DNA of 18,640 nucleotides from Planctomycetota bacterium. Lineage in GTDB: Bacteria > Planctomycetota > Brocadiia > JAJRTI01. The notes below the pieces were generated by a model. The model ran no database searches. It had not been told where the DNA came from and worked only from the letters and a program-made list of their open reading frames with translations. Position 1 is the first letter of the stretch. Each line of letters begins with the position of its first letter. This document shows, in pieces, positions 1-6,839 of the stretch. The translations under genes and the position numbers were made by a program. The stretch spans positions 1 to 18,640 of the forward strand of contig JAJRTI010000473.1 in NCBI GenBank assembly GCA_024278415.1, in the 5' to 3' direction.

Positions 1-81
1 ATTCGCCATCCCTGACGCAGATTTCGCTTGGAACCCAACGCCACATTTGAGTTGTAAGCCCTTGTTTTCACATGGACCTAC

Positions 82-128
82 GCATCAGGCGCAAACAACT
101 TCTTGTTTTTTGTCGCGGTTACTGATGC
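82..128. repeat. imperfect nested hairpin past the end of the kinase-like gene
   Basis: Seven-base arms GCATCAG (82-88) and CTGATGC (122-128) enclose an inner AACAA/TTGTT stem. It lies 9 bases beyond the stop codon of the leftward gene, so it could be a 3' end structure. No T-run follows on the minus strand, so I do not call an intrinsic terminator. Bases 1-81 show nothing I can assign. Confidence 0.3.
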
Positions 129-136
129 CTAAGTCA

Positions 137-2275
137 CTAACGCCCGCTGCCCGCTTCCGCCTGCCGCTTCGCCTCCGCCCGGCGTTGCCTCCGCTCTTGC
201 CACCGGCGCCGCCAACTGAGGGGGACGTTGAAGAAGAGGTCGAAGACCGTGTGCTCCAGCAGCGCTCCCCGCTCGCCGAAGACCGGCACCACGTGCACCG
301 CGGCCGTGGCCCACCGGCCAGCCATGAACCGCGCAAGCGCCGGATACTCCGCTACCATCTGGATCGGGAACGCGAGGTACCCAATGTACTTCACGAACGC
401 GAGGAACACCGCAATGCGATAGCGCTTGAAGCTGCGGTCACGGATCATGACGTACACGGCATAGAGCCCGCGCACGAAGGATCCCGGCGAGATTGGAACG
501 ACCTGGAAGAGCGCCAACACGCCGGCTGCAATGAGCGCGGCATCCTCCTTCGTCTCCGCGCGCGTCGCCGCGTACACGGCCACCGCGACCGATACGATCT
601 GCGTCACCGGCAGCGTGCACACGTGCACCGCGCACGATTTCAGATAGCGCTGGATAAACGGGTCTTCGATGTGCGTGAGGATTTCCTCGCTCTCCTCATC
701 GGTCAGCATGCCCTCCTCCAGTCCGTCGCGGATCTGGTCCTTGAGCCAGCGCTCCCGGTAATCTTTGTTGAACAGCAAGTTCCACGGATGCGTCACCGCA
801 AAGCGCAACTGCTCCCACGCGTAGCGGTCGTCCGTGCAGAAGCGCTGCCACGAGGCCGGCAGCCAGCCGAAGAGGATGCGCCGGAACCAGAAGAGCGCCG
901 GCCGGTTCACGAGGTCGAGCGCGGTGGCGTCGTTGACGCGGCCCTGCCGATGCCAGTCGATGAGCGCCTCGATGCGCAGCACGGTGAGCGTGCGCCACAG
1001 GTAGCGGAAGTGATAGAGGCAGTTGCGCGCGTGGCGCCGAAAGCGCTCGTCGCCCCAAAGCCGGCGCAGAAGCTTGCCGAGGACCGGTAGCGCGCCAAGG
1101 CACCAGAAGAGCAGGAACCGCAGCCCTCCCTGGCGCAGCGTCTCCGCGTGCGCGGCGTCGGCCAGGCCGTTGGCCTCCCACGCGGCGACCGCGCCGCGGG
1201 TGATGTGCGTGCGCAGCGCGCGGTCCGTGAGCAGGCGGAAGCGGTGGTGCGTCACGTCCGGCAGCGACTCGCGATGCTGCGGCTCGCGCTCGCGCAACTC
1301 GTCGAGCGCCGGTTGGAGGTCCGCAAACTCCTCCGCGTGCTCCGCGACGAACGCGTCGAGCCTGTCCATGTCCCCGCGGTCGAACTGCACGAAGCGGCCT
1401 TTCCACAGGCCGCGCCAGATGAGTGCGAAGTCCGCGGGGCTCATGGGCAAGAAGGGCAGCAGCGTGAGCCCGGCGCGGAAGTCGATCGCGGTGAGCCCGG
1501 CGCCCGGTCCGTCCCCGGCCTCCGGGCCGGTGCGCTTGAGAGCGTTGGGCTGGCTCTTCATGGTCCACCACTCGTACTGCCGCGCGAGTTCCGGCGCGCC
1601 CATGTCGTGGAGGAGCCGCACGAGATCGGCCATGAACTGGCGTTTGGCGAGGAACTCCGGCGGCCCGACCACGCGCTCCTCGCCATCGGGCGTGGTCTCG
1701 ACCTTGTAGCGATCGAAATACCGGTCGTCGTGCTCGCAGCGCCATTGCCGGCCCTCAACCCACTCGGCGACCTCGCCGAAGCTGCGGAGGCGGGGATCCC
1801 AAAACGTGGCGTACACGGGCGATATCGCGTCTTTTCGGCCGAAGCGGATCTTCGCGCCACGGCGGATGAGCGTTTGCCACAGCGCACCCCCGCGCACCGC
1901 GGCCTCGTTGACTTGGGCCGAGAAGCAGCCCTGGTAGCCCACCCAGAAGAGCGCGTTGCGGAACGCGAGCGCGACGCGCGACGGCGGCTTGATGACCTTG
2001 ATCTTGAGCACGTCTCCCACCGCGATCCCGGGCAGAGCCGGCTCGACCGCTTCGACCCGCACGCGGTAGACCTGGCCCGCGAACCCGCCGCCCACGAACT
2101 TCTCGACCACGAACGCGGCCCTGGCCTGCGTGGCCGGGCACACGCCGGTGAGGTCGTACTCGACGCGCTGCCCGGGGTCGTAGAGCGTGGGATGATGCTC
2201 CCGCTCCAGGCCGGCGTCGAGCACGAGGCTTTCGAGTTGCTCTTGAACTGGATCGCGTGTGATGGGGTCAGTCAC
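137..2275 (-). CDS. kinase-like membrane protein, 712 aa, unknown function
   Basis: I do not recognise this as a named family. The N-terminal half has the order of a protein-kinase-like fold. A glycine-rich loop lies near residues 60-69 (KFVGGGFAGQVY), followed by the VLKIKVIK strand with candidate ATP-binding Lys91 or Lys93 and a possible helix-C Glu124. A catalytic-loop-like MKSQPN follows at 239-244 (Asn244), then AIDFRAG at 263-269 with Asp265 as the DFG-like metal ligand. There is no canonical HRD. The C-terminal half has hydrophobic segments near 386-403, 548-570, 579-612 and 620-641, and a basic tail. Two charged segments near 436-475 and 516-555 (GRVNDATALDLV and GMLTDEESEEIL) look like an internal repeat. 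The start is GTG at 2275 with no clear ribosome site, so it could lie elsewhere. The 712-aa open frame and high GC third positions support coding. Activity as a kinase is inference. Confidence 0.85.
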   Translation of the reverse strand: MTDPITRDPVQEQLESLVLDAGLEREHHPTLYDPGQRVEYDLTGVCPATQARAAFVVEKFVGGGFAGQVYRVRVEAVEPALPGIAVGDVLKIKVIKPPSRVALAFRNALFWVGYQGCFSAQVNEAAVRGGALWQTLIRRGAKIRFGRKDAISPVYATFWDPRLRSFGEVAEWVEGRQWRCEHDDRYFDRYKVETTPDGEERVVGPPEFLAKRQFMADLVRLLHDMGAPELARQYEWWTMKSQPNALKRTGPEAGDGPGAGLTAIDFRAGLTLLPFLPMSPADFALIWRGLWKGRFVQFDRGDMDRLDAFVAEHAEEFADLQPALDELREREPQHRESLPDVTHHRFRLLTDRALRTHITRGAVAAWEANGLADAAHAETLRQGGLRFLLFWCLGALPVLGKLLRRLWGDERFRRHARNCLYHFRYLWRTLTVLRIEALIDWHRQGRVNDATALDLVNRPALFWFRRILFGWLPASWQRFCTDDRYAWEQLRFAVTHPWNLLFNKDYRERWLKDQIRDGLEEGMLTDEESEEILTHIEDPFIQRYLKSCAVHVCTLPVTQIVSVAVAVYAATRAETKEDAALIAAGVLALFQVVPISPGSFVRGLYAVYVMIRDRSFKRYRIAVFLAFVKYIGYLAFPIQMVAEYPALARFMAGRWATAAVHVVPVFGERGALLEHTVFDLFFNVPLSWRRRWQERRQRRAEAKRQAEAGSGR

Positions 2276-2293
2276 GACTTATGGTTGGTGGAT

Positions 2294-2307
2294 GGCGAAG
2301 CTTCGCC
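2294..2307. repeat. 14-bp perfect palindrome upstream of the kinase-like gene
   Basis: GGCGAAGCTTCGCC is a perfect palindrome 18 bases upstream of the leftward GTG start at 2275. It could be an operator or the end of a leader hairpin. No promoter could be matched around it. Confidence 0.35.
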
Positions 2308-2388
2308 TCAAACCGTCGAGGTGTCGCTACGCGTGCTCACGATGTGTACGCGCTTGCCGCCCCCGCTGGGCTCGCCCCAGTGGAGCGG

Positions 2389-2517
2389 TGATTGCCGACT
2401 ACGGGCGCAAGTGCCCGCGCTTCCCCTGCCGCCTTGTTTGGCGCTCGGCGTAGCCGAGCGCCAAACAAGGCGGCGGGAAACAACAACAGGAGGCCGCTTG
2501 GCAGTAGTCGGCAATCA
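2389..2517. repeat. 129-bp nested palindromic element
   Basis: Outer perfect 14-bp arms (2389-2402 and 2504-2517, TGATTGCCGACTAC and its complement) enclose an inner perfect inverted repeat. The inner repeat has 22-bp arms (2428-2449 and 2453-2474) and only a 3-base loop. The gap of 2276-2748 holds no convincing gene. It is occupied by this element, a second palindrome (2525-2544), a hairpin (2553-2576), a heptamer array and a promoter. No flanking target duplication or transposase is visible, so this is a MITE-like or REP-like repeat of unknown mobility. Confidence 0.7.
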
Positions 2518-2524
2518 TCGCGAC

Positions 2525-2544
2525 ACGGGGACAAGCCCCGTGCT
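2525..2544. repeat. short CAAG-loop palindrome, with a relative at 2401-2421
   Basis: ACGGGGACAAGCCCCGTGCT folds into a hairpin of CACGGGG (2524-2530) with CCCCGTG (2536-2542). A relative, ACGGGCGCAAGTGCCCGCG, begins at 2401 inside the nested element. Both share the plan ACGGG-n-n-CAAG-n-n-CCCG followed by GCT, suggesting diverged copies of one small dispersed palindrome. Confidence 0.4.
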
Positions 2545-2552
2545 GGCGAGGC

Positions 2553-2576
2553 AAACGTGACACAAATGTCACGTTT
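2553..2576. repeat. 10-bp-arm hairpin in a divergent intergenic region
   Basis: Perfect arms AAACGTGACA (2553-2562) and TGTCACGTTT (2567-2576) with a CAAA loop form a terminator-like stem. Both neighbouring genes point away from it, so it terminates neither. It may be an operator or part of the repeat cluster. Confidence 0.45.
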
Positions 2577-2595
2577 TCGCGTCTTGGAGACGATT

Positions 2596-2657
2596 AATGG
2601 TTAATCGTTGATGGTCGATGAGCGCATATCCGCATCAACCATCAACCATCAACCATT
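2596..2657. repeat. inverted heptamer array (ATCAACC family)
   Basis: The right side has three exact tandem heptamers ATCAACC (2634-2654) followed by ATT. The left side has the complementary register GGTTAAT, CGTTGAT, GGTCGAT (2599-2619). The two 25-base arms (2596-2620 and 2633-2657) match at 22 of 25 positions around a 12-base loop. A degenerate array with the same heptamer lies at 12552-12579. Confidence 0.65.
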
Positions 2658-2667
2658 TCCGCAGACC

Positions 2668-2696
2668 TTGCATCGGCCCGCGGGGTGCCGTAAAGT
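2668..2696 (+). promoter_or_regulatory. possible sigma70-type promoter for the GT-C gene
   Basis: TTGCAT (2668-2673), a 17-base spacer and TAAAGT (2691-2696) make a weak match to the consensus, placed just after the heptamer array. The predicted start of transcription is near 2703. Confidence 0.3.
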
Positions 2697-2700
2697 GAGA

Positions 2701-2728
2701 CGGCCGCGAGGCAGAGCGGTCGCGGCCG
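2701..2728 (+). promoter_or_regulatory. leader hairpin at the 5' end of the GT-C mRNA
   Basis: CGGCCGCGA (2701-2709) and TCGCGGCCG (2720-2728) form a perfect 9-bp GC-rich stem with a 10-base loop, 20 bases before the start codon. If the weak promoter upstream is real, the mRNA begins in this stem, which could stabilise its 5' end. Confidence 0.4.
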
Positions 2729-2748
2729 ATCGGGATACACACAGGGAC

Positions 2749-4614
2749 ATGATGCACGACACGCCGCCCAATCCACCGCAGGCCGAGCGCACTTGGCAAA
2801 AGCACTGCGCTTGGGCAGCCGTGGTCTTGGCGGCGTGCGCATTCTTCGTACCTTACTTTAGCCGGCCGACGTATGTCAACCCTACCGACGACTGGCTCCA
2901 GCACGCGGCGCGGCACCTGGCCGTGCACGTGGGCGTCAGAGAGTTCGGCCAACTTCCCCTGCGCAGCCACTTCTTCGGCGGCGGGTATCCCACGCTCTGG
3001 AACCCCGAAGACCCGACGCTGAGCCCGTTCGTGCTGCTGACCTTCCTGTGCGGCGAGGTCATGGGGCTCAAGCTGTTGGGGTTCCTGTTCCACATCGTCG
3101 GCGCGGTGGGCACGTACCTGCTAGCGAGAGGCGTCTACCGGCAGGGCCGCGTCGCGGCGTTCGCGGCCGCGTGCGTGATCGCGTTCAGCAGTTGGACCGC
3201 GACGCGGGTATACAAGGGCAACCTCAACGAGCTGTACTTCCTCGCGTTCCCGCTCGCGGTGTGGCTCCTTGCCAAGTCGCGGGCCAGCCGCGGCGCGTTC
3301 GTCGGGCTCGTCCTGCTCATGGCCGGGCTGGCCATGGACGGCAAGCTCACGTGGTTCTCGATGATGTTCTTTCTGGGGCTCGCGGCGTTGCGGCTGTGCG
3401 TGTTCGCGCGGCGGGGACGCGATCTCTCGCCGCTCGTGCGCTTCGCTCTCATGGCCATCCTCGCGGCGATGCTGGCCGCGCCGAAGCTCCTGCCCATTGC
3501 GGACATGTTCGCGTCCCGCGGCGGGCTGGACGAGTCGCTCATCGCGCGGCATAGCAACGTGTATTCGCCGAAGACCATCGAGGCGTTCTCGCTCCTCGAC
3601 GTGTGGCGCGTGCTGACGCGGCCGGTCGTGGGCGCGGACTACGCGCCGTCGCCGGACTGTGTGGGGCTGCCGGCGGTGATCTTCGCGGGGCTGGGCCTGC
3701 TGTTGGGCGGATGGCGGCTCTGGCGGGACGGGCTCATTGCGCTGCTCGCGTTGCTGCTCGTCATGGCCTACTACGCGCCGGTCGACGTGTTCCGCGCGTT
3801 CAAGGCGCTGCCGGGCTTCAGCATGATCAGCGTGCCGGCCAAGTACTTCGACTTCTACATTATTCTATTCGTGGCTCTCATGGCCGGCCACGCGATCGAC
3901 CGCATCGCGCGGCTGCGCCGCGGAGCGCGCGTCGCCGTCGCCGCGGCGCTGCTCGCGCTGCTGCCGTACGAGTTCATGGCGAACCAGCCGCTGCTCGAGA
4001 GCATCTTCACCGAGCCGCTCCCTAAGATCACCGACCGCGCGGTGCGCTTCTACCAAGTCCGCGGCATCCGCATGAAGACGACCGGCAGGCGCACGCTCCA
4101 CTCGAACAACTACTATAACGTGCGGCGCCGCGTGGGCACCATCGACCAGTTCACGGCCATCCCGCTGCCCGCGCACGCGGAGCCGAAGTTCTTCGTCGAC
4201 CCCGAGGACAAGCTGCATCGGAACGACCGTTACCGCGGGGAGGTGTTCGTGGCCCAGGGCGACGCCAAGGTGGCGCGCTACCGGCTGACGCCCAACCGCA
4301 TCGACATCGAGTTGCGCGGGCCCGGCCCGGCGAGCGTCGTGGTGAACCAAAACTACGACCGCTACTGGCGCGCAAGCGCGGGCAAAGTGGTCCCGCGCGA
4401 TGGCCTGCTCGCGGTCGAGTTGCCCGCAGGCGCGCGGAGCGTCACGCTGACTTACCTGCCGACGCCATTCTATTGGGGGCTGGCGGTCGCGGGACTTGGC
4501 TTGGCGCTGCTGGTTGTGTGCGCGCGGTGGCTGCACTCGCCAGAATGCGGGCGAGATGTAGGCGATGACTCGCCTACTCTCAACGAATGCCTTGCCACGA
4601 GATGCGCGGAATAG
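2749..4614 (+). CDS. polytopic membrane protein, YfhO/GT-C glycosyltransferase-like
   Basis: This is a protein of about 621 aa with roughly ten to twelve hydrophobic segments and a soluble C-terminal beta-rich part ending in one last transmembrane helix. Features that fit the GT-C/YfhO-like superfamily are an early lumenal acidic motif (NPTDDW), a PTLWNPED loop, and a helix with RVYKGNLNELYFLAFPLA. The C-terminal module VVVNQNYDRYWRAS...YLPTPFYWG is also typical of YfhO relatives. Such proteins usually transfer or process sugars on polyprenyl carriers at the membrane; the donor and acceptor here are unknown. An in-frame ATG at 2608 exists but lies inside the heptamer array, so I chose the tandem ATGATG at 2749/2752, which follows AGGGA. 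The last 25 residues are encoded by palindromic DNA (4536-4577), and the tail may be a late addition. Confidence 0.8.
   Translation: MMHDTPPNPPQAERTWQKHCAWAAVVLAACAFFVPYFSRPTYVNPTDDWLQHAARHLAVHVGVREFGQLPLRSHFFGGGYPTLWNPEDPTLSPFVLLTFLCGEVMGLKLLGFLFHIVGAVGTYLLARGVYRQGRVAAFAAACVIAFSSWTATRVYKGNLNELYFLAFPLAVWLLAKSRASRGAFVGLVLLMAGLAMDGKLTWFSMMFFLGLAALRLCVFARRGRDLSPLVRFALMAILAAMLAAPKLLPIADMFASRGGLDESLIARHSNVYSPKTIEAFSLLDVWRVLTRPVVGADYAPSPDCVGLPAVIFAGLGLLLGGWRLWRDGLIALLALLLVMAYYAPVDVFRAFKALPGFSMISVPAKYFDFYIILFVALMAGHAIDRIARLRRGARVAVAAALLALLPYEFMANQPLLESIFTEPLPKITDRAVRFYQVRGIRMKTTGRRTLHSNNYYNVRRRVGTIDQFTAIPLPAHAEPKFFVDPEDKLHRNDRYRGEVFVAQGDAKVARYRLTPNRIDIELRGPGPASVVVNQNYDRYWRASAGKVVPRDGLLAVELPAGARSVTLTYLPTPFYWGLAVAGLGLALLVVCARWLHSPECGRDVGDDSPTLNECLATRCAE
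4536..4577. repeat. two hairpins in the 3' end of the GT-C gene
   Basis: CTCGCC (4536-4541) pairs with GGCGAG (4550-4555). Directly after, GTAGGCGA (4558-4565) and TCGCCTAC (4570-4577) form a perfect 8-bp stem with a TGAC loop. They encode the low-complexity C-terminal tail and are immediately followed by the promoter of the next gene. Confidence 0.45.
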
Positions 4615-4620
4615 GATAAT
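4592..4620 (+). promoter_or_regulatory. sigma70-type promoter for the lipoprotein gene
   Basis: TTGCCA (4592-4597), a 17-base spacer and GATAAT (4615-4620) each match five of six consensus bases. The -10 box begins at the base after the preceding stop codon, and the expected start near 4627 gives a leader of about 39 bases. Confidence 0.55.
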
Positions 4621-4665
4621 GCCGGCCGAACTTCAACAGCCTGATGCCCGTTTTGGAGACCGTCC

Positions 4666-5112
4666 ATGAGAACACCACTCACGCTTGCGCTCGCAGCCCT
4701 TTGTCTGCTGGGGTGCCGCACCACTCCCGATCTGCCTGAAGTCGTCCAAACGGCCATGCCCGCCGGCGAGACGTCCGGCTACTTCAAGGTCTACGACACG
4801 GACACCGGCAGCCGAACGCCAGACGACAAAGCGATCACGTGGGCCGCGGCTTACGTGGAGAAGACGCAGGACGCGTCGGCGTATTACCCCGTGGTGTTTT
4901 TCCGCTGCCTCGACGCCGAAGGGGTGACCCTCGACGTGCGGACGCAGGCGGATCACCAGTTCGTGAACGAGGGCGCGGGCGTGAAGCGCCGCATCGAGTG
5001 CGAGTTGCCCGAAGGCACCGCGAGGGTAGAAGTGTCGCTGAAGGTCGAGGGCGGACCGGAAGCCGGCAAGCCGCAGCGCTCCGCGGCCCCGTCGTCGACG
5101 ACGATCGAGTAA
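4666..5112 (+). CDS. predicted lipoprotein, 148 aa
   Basis: The N-terminus is a lipoprotein signal: MRTP, a hydrophobic stretch, then LLGC with Cys17 as the predicted lipidated residue. The mature part is about 130 residues, predicted mostly beta. Segments such as ITWAAAYVEK, PVVFFRCLDAEG and a closing RVEVSLKVEG suggest a small sandwich-like domain, but I do not recognise a family. Cys67 and Cys112 approximately could pair outside the cytoplasm. GGAG at 4655-4658 lies 7 bases before the ATG. It has its own promoter and is followed after 54 bases by the TIGR04076-like gene, so the two are probably co-transcribed. The role is unknown. Confidence 0.8.
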   Translation: MRTPLTLALAALCLLGCRTTPDLPEVVQTAMPAGETSGYFKVYDTDTGSRTPDDKAITWAAAYVEKTQDASAYYPVVFFRCLDAEGVTLDVRTQADHQFVNEGAGVKRRIECELPEGTARVEVSLKVEGGPEAGKPQRSAAPSSTTIE

Positions 5113-5166
5113 GGCAGGGGCCGATTTCGGAGAAGTTCGCACCCAAGGAAATGGAGGAGACTGAAG

Positions 5167-5472
5167 ATGAAGCTCGTCATCACCGTGGAGAAAATCAAGG
5201 GCCGCTGCCCCGCGTACAAAGTCGGCGACAAGATCGTGCTGGAGAACGGGTTCAAGTTCAACTTGCAGGAGACGACCGCGGCGTGCATGCACTCGCTCGC
5301 GTCGATCCTGCCCTACCACATCGCCATCTCCAAGGGCGTGCCACCCAACCGCATGGGCCTCGCGCACAAGGACAAGGACGATGGCAAGGCGTACGTGCAA
5401 TGCCTCGACCCCTGCGACGAGACCGGCGGCGGCACGACGATCTTCTCCATCGCGCGCGTCGAAGACGATTGA
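5167..5472 (+). CDS. TIGR04076 family protein, 101 aa
   Basis: The length and layout match the small TIGR04076 proteins of unknown function. There is an N-terminal KLVITVEKIKGRCPAYKVGD segment with the conserved Cys-Pro and Val-Gly-Asp. A middle ACMHSLASILPYHIAI segment and a C-terminal CLDPCDETGGGTTIFSI segment follow. The paired cysteines in CLDPC and the Cys at the start suggest metal or redox chemistry, but the family function is not known to me. A strong GGAGGA lies a few bases upstream of the ATG. It follows the lipoprotein gene by 54 bases in the same direction. The family assignment is from memory of the pattern, not a search. Confidence 0.8.
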   Translation: MKLVITVEKIKGRCPAYKVGDKIVLENGFKFNLQETTAACMHSLASILPYHIAISKGVPPNRMGLAHKDKDDGKAYVQCLDPCDETGGGTTIFSIARVEDD

Positions 5473-5577
5473 GTTCGGAGTCCCGCGTTTAGGCGCTTAG
5501 CGCGCGTACATCGACAAATCCTTGCCGATCTTCGGCGGCGATGTGGAGTGCGGCGCAAGTTCGCCTCCGGCGGACGC

Positions 5578-5640
5578 CGCGCCGCTTTGGATCACAGTCG
5601 CCGGTTTGTACGAGCCGCGCGCGGGAGCCAAAGCGGCGCG
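5578..5640. repeat. 13-bp perfect inverted repeat
   Basis: CGCGCCGCTTTGG (5578-5590) and its exact complement (5628-5640) enclose 37 bases. Together with the adjacent heptamer hairpin it fills most of the 272-base gap 5473-5744, which contains no convincing gene. Confidence 0.55.
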
Positions 5641-5655
5641 CGCAATTTCGGCAGC

Positions 5656-5722
5656 GTATTATGTACTGCGTACTGCGTATTGCGTATTCGGATCGCGATC
5701 CGAGATACGGAATACGCAATAC
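5656..5722. repeat. inverted heptamer array (GTATTGC family) around a 14-bp palindrome
   Basis: Five heptamers in strict register, GTATTAT, GTACTGC, GTACTGC, GTATTGC, GTATTCG (5656-5690), run into the perfect palindrome CGGATCGCGATCCG (5689-5702). Heptamers in the opposite orientation follow, GGAATAC (5709-5715) and GCAATAC (5716-5722). The array ends 22 bases before the next start codon, so it is probably in the mRNA leader. Confidence 0.65.
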
Positions 5723-5744
5723 GAAACAGCAGTTGGAGTCGATC

Positions 5745-6818
5745 ATGCGATTCGGCCGCCTGACCGTTCTGCTCGCCTGCCTCCAGGCTGCCGCTCTGGC
5801 CGCGGACAACGCCGCGGCTGGCCGGCCCTACCTCCTGCAACCCGCGCCCGCGCGCAACAGCGACCCGGCGTTCGCCAGCGGACGCGCGTGGTATCGAGGC
5901 GAACTCACCGACGGTGTCGTGGCCACGGCGGACGCGCGGAAGGCCGCGTGGGTGCAGTTTCCCCAGAGCTGCGGGCCGATCTGCACCATCGACCTGGGCC
6001 GCGAGCAGCGCGTCGTGGGCGTCGCGGTGCACGCGCTCGGCGGCGGGCCCGGCAACATAGCCTTCCCGATCGCCATTCGCGTCGACGCACTCGCCGCGGC
6101 GCTGGACGTGGGCCAGACCATTGGCTGGGCGACGTTCAACTTCCCTCACGAGAAGGGCAAGGGACGCCTCTCGGTCAAACGCCTCACGGCCAGCGCGAAG
6201 CCAACGACGACGCGGTTTGTGCGCGTCGAGGTCAACGGCCGGCGCAACGCGTCGCTCAGGGTCAGCGAGATCGAGGTGCTCGTGGAGCCGGCGCCGGGAG
6301 GCGCGCTCGCCGAGCCGGAGCCGCTCCCGCGCAATGTCGCACTGGGCGCGCAGTACACGGTATCGACGCCCGCGCTCCCCAGCAACCCTGACCGCGGGGG
6401 CAAGGAGTTGACCGATGGGCAATACGCCGGCGCGTTCGAGAAGCACGGCGCGTGGGCGCGCTGGCGCGGGCGGGTCGAGGTCGACGTGACGTTGCCGCGA
6501 GAGGAAAAAGTCGCCCGCGCGGGCATCGGCGCGCTGGGCGGCAACGTGTGGGGCATCGCGTTCCCGCGGCGCATCGAAGTCTACGCGCTCGCCGGCAACG
6601 TGTGGCTGCGGCTGGGTGCGGCCGCGGGCGGAGGCGTTCCCAAGCCGCTCGAAGGGCGGTTCGCGGTGCGCCGGTATGCGTTCGAGTTTGCGCCGATCCG
6701 CGCGTCGCGGTTCCGCTTCGTCGTCACTGGCACCTACATTTTCCTCGACGAGCTGACGCTCGGGGCCGCGGAGGACCGGCAGGTCGCAGGCGTTTCGCCT
6801 CGGGGCGCCATGTGCTAG
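5745..6818 (+). CDS. secreted tandem discoidin-like protein, N-terminal part of an amber-interrupted lyase
   Basis: A classic signal peptide occupies residues 1-20 (MRFGR, hydrophobic core, ALAA). Two related domains follow, about 25-185 and 195-345. Both look like F5/8 type C (discoidin) carbohydrate-binding folds: each has an ELTDG motif early, then (V)GVAVHALGG or ARAGIGALGG, and a closing strand such as TRFVRVEV or SRFRFVVTGTYIFLDELTLG. The frame then ends at TAG (6816-6818) after GAMC. The downstream 1247-codon frame is in exactly the same register and lacks its own signal. I infer that the natural product is, or was, one polypeptide of about 1,612 residues. The start at 5745 is chosen because TTGGAG precedes it and the signal peptide begins there; an upstream ATG at 5541 would run through the repeat array. 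Confidence 0.8.
   Translation: MRFGRLTVLLACLQAAALAADNAAAGRPYLLQPAPARNSDPAFASGRAWYRGELTDGVVATADARKAAWVQFPQSCGPICTIDLGREQRVVGVAVHALGGGPGNIAFPIAIRVDALAAALDVGQTIGWATFNFPHEKGKGRLSVKRLTASAKPTTTRFVRVEVNGRRNASLRVSEIEVLVEPAPGGALAEPEPLPRNVALGAQYTVSTPALPSNPDRGGKELTDGQYAGAFEKHGAWARWRGRVEVDVTLPREEKVARAGIGALGGNVWGIAFPRRIEVYALAGNVWLRLGAAAGGGVPKPLEGRFAVRRYAFEFAPIRASRFRFVVTGTYIFLDELTLGAAEDRQVAGVSPRGAMC
6816..6818 (+). other. in-frame TAG between discoidin and lyase modules
   Basis: The codon following Met-Cys is TAG. The seven codons after it (Ala-Glu-Thr-Cys-Ala-Gly-Ala) lead without shift or further stop into the large lyase frame. One C-to-T change from CAG would create it. A true mutation, a sequencing error, translational reinitiation or readthrough are all possible. 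Confidence 0.65.
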
Positions 6819-6839
6819 GCGGAGACGTGCGCGGGCGCC

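Noticed and set aside
2389..2517. Insertion sequence remnant
   Set aside because: No transposase fragment and no target-site duplication could be found at the ends, so only a palindromic repeat is claimed.
1148..2560. 470-codon plus-strand frame over the kinase-like gene
   Set aside because: Composition is that of a shadow frame, and it runs on into the palindromic repeat region.
2634..2654. CRISPR-like repeat
   Set aside because: The 7-base units are contiguous, with no spacers and no cas genes.
6816..6818. Pyrrolysine at the TAG
   Set aside because: The surrounding residues are not in a catalytic domain and no pyl genes are seen; mutation or sequence error is simpler.
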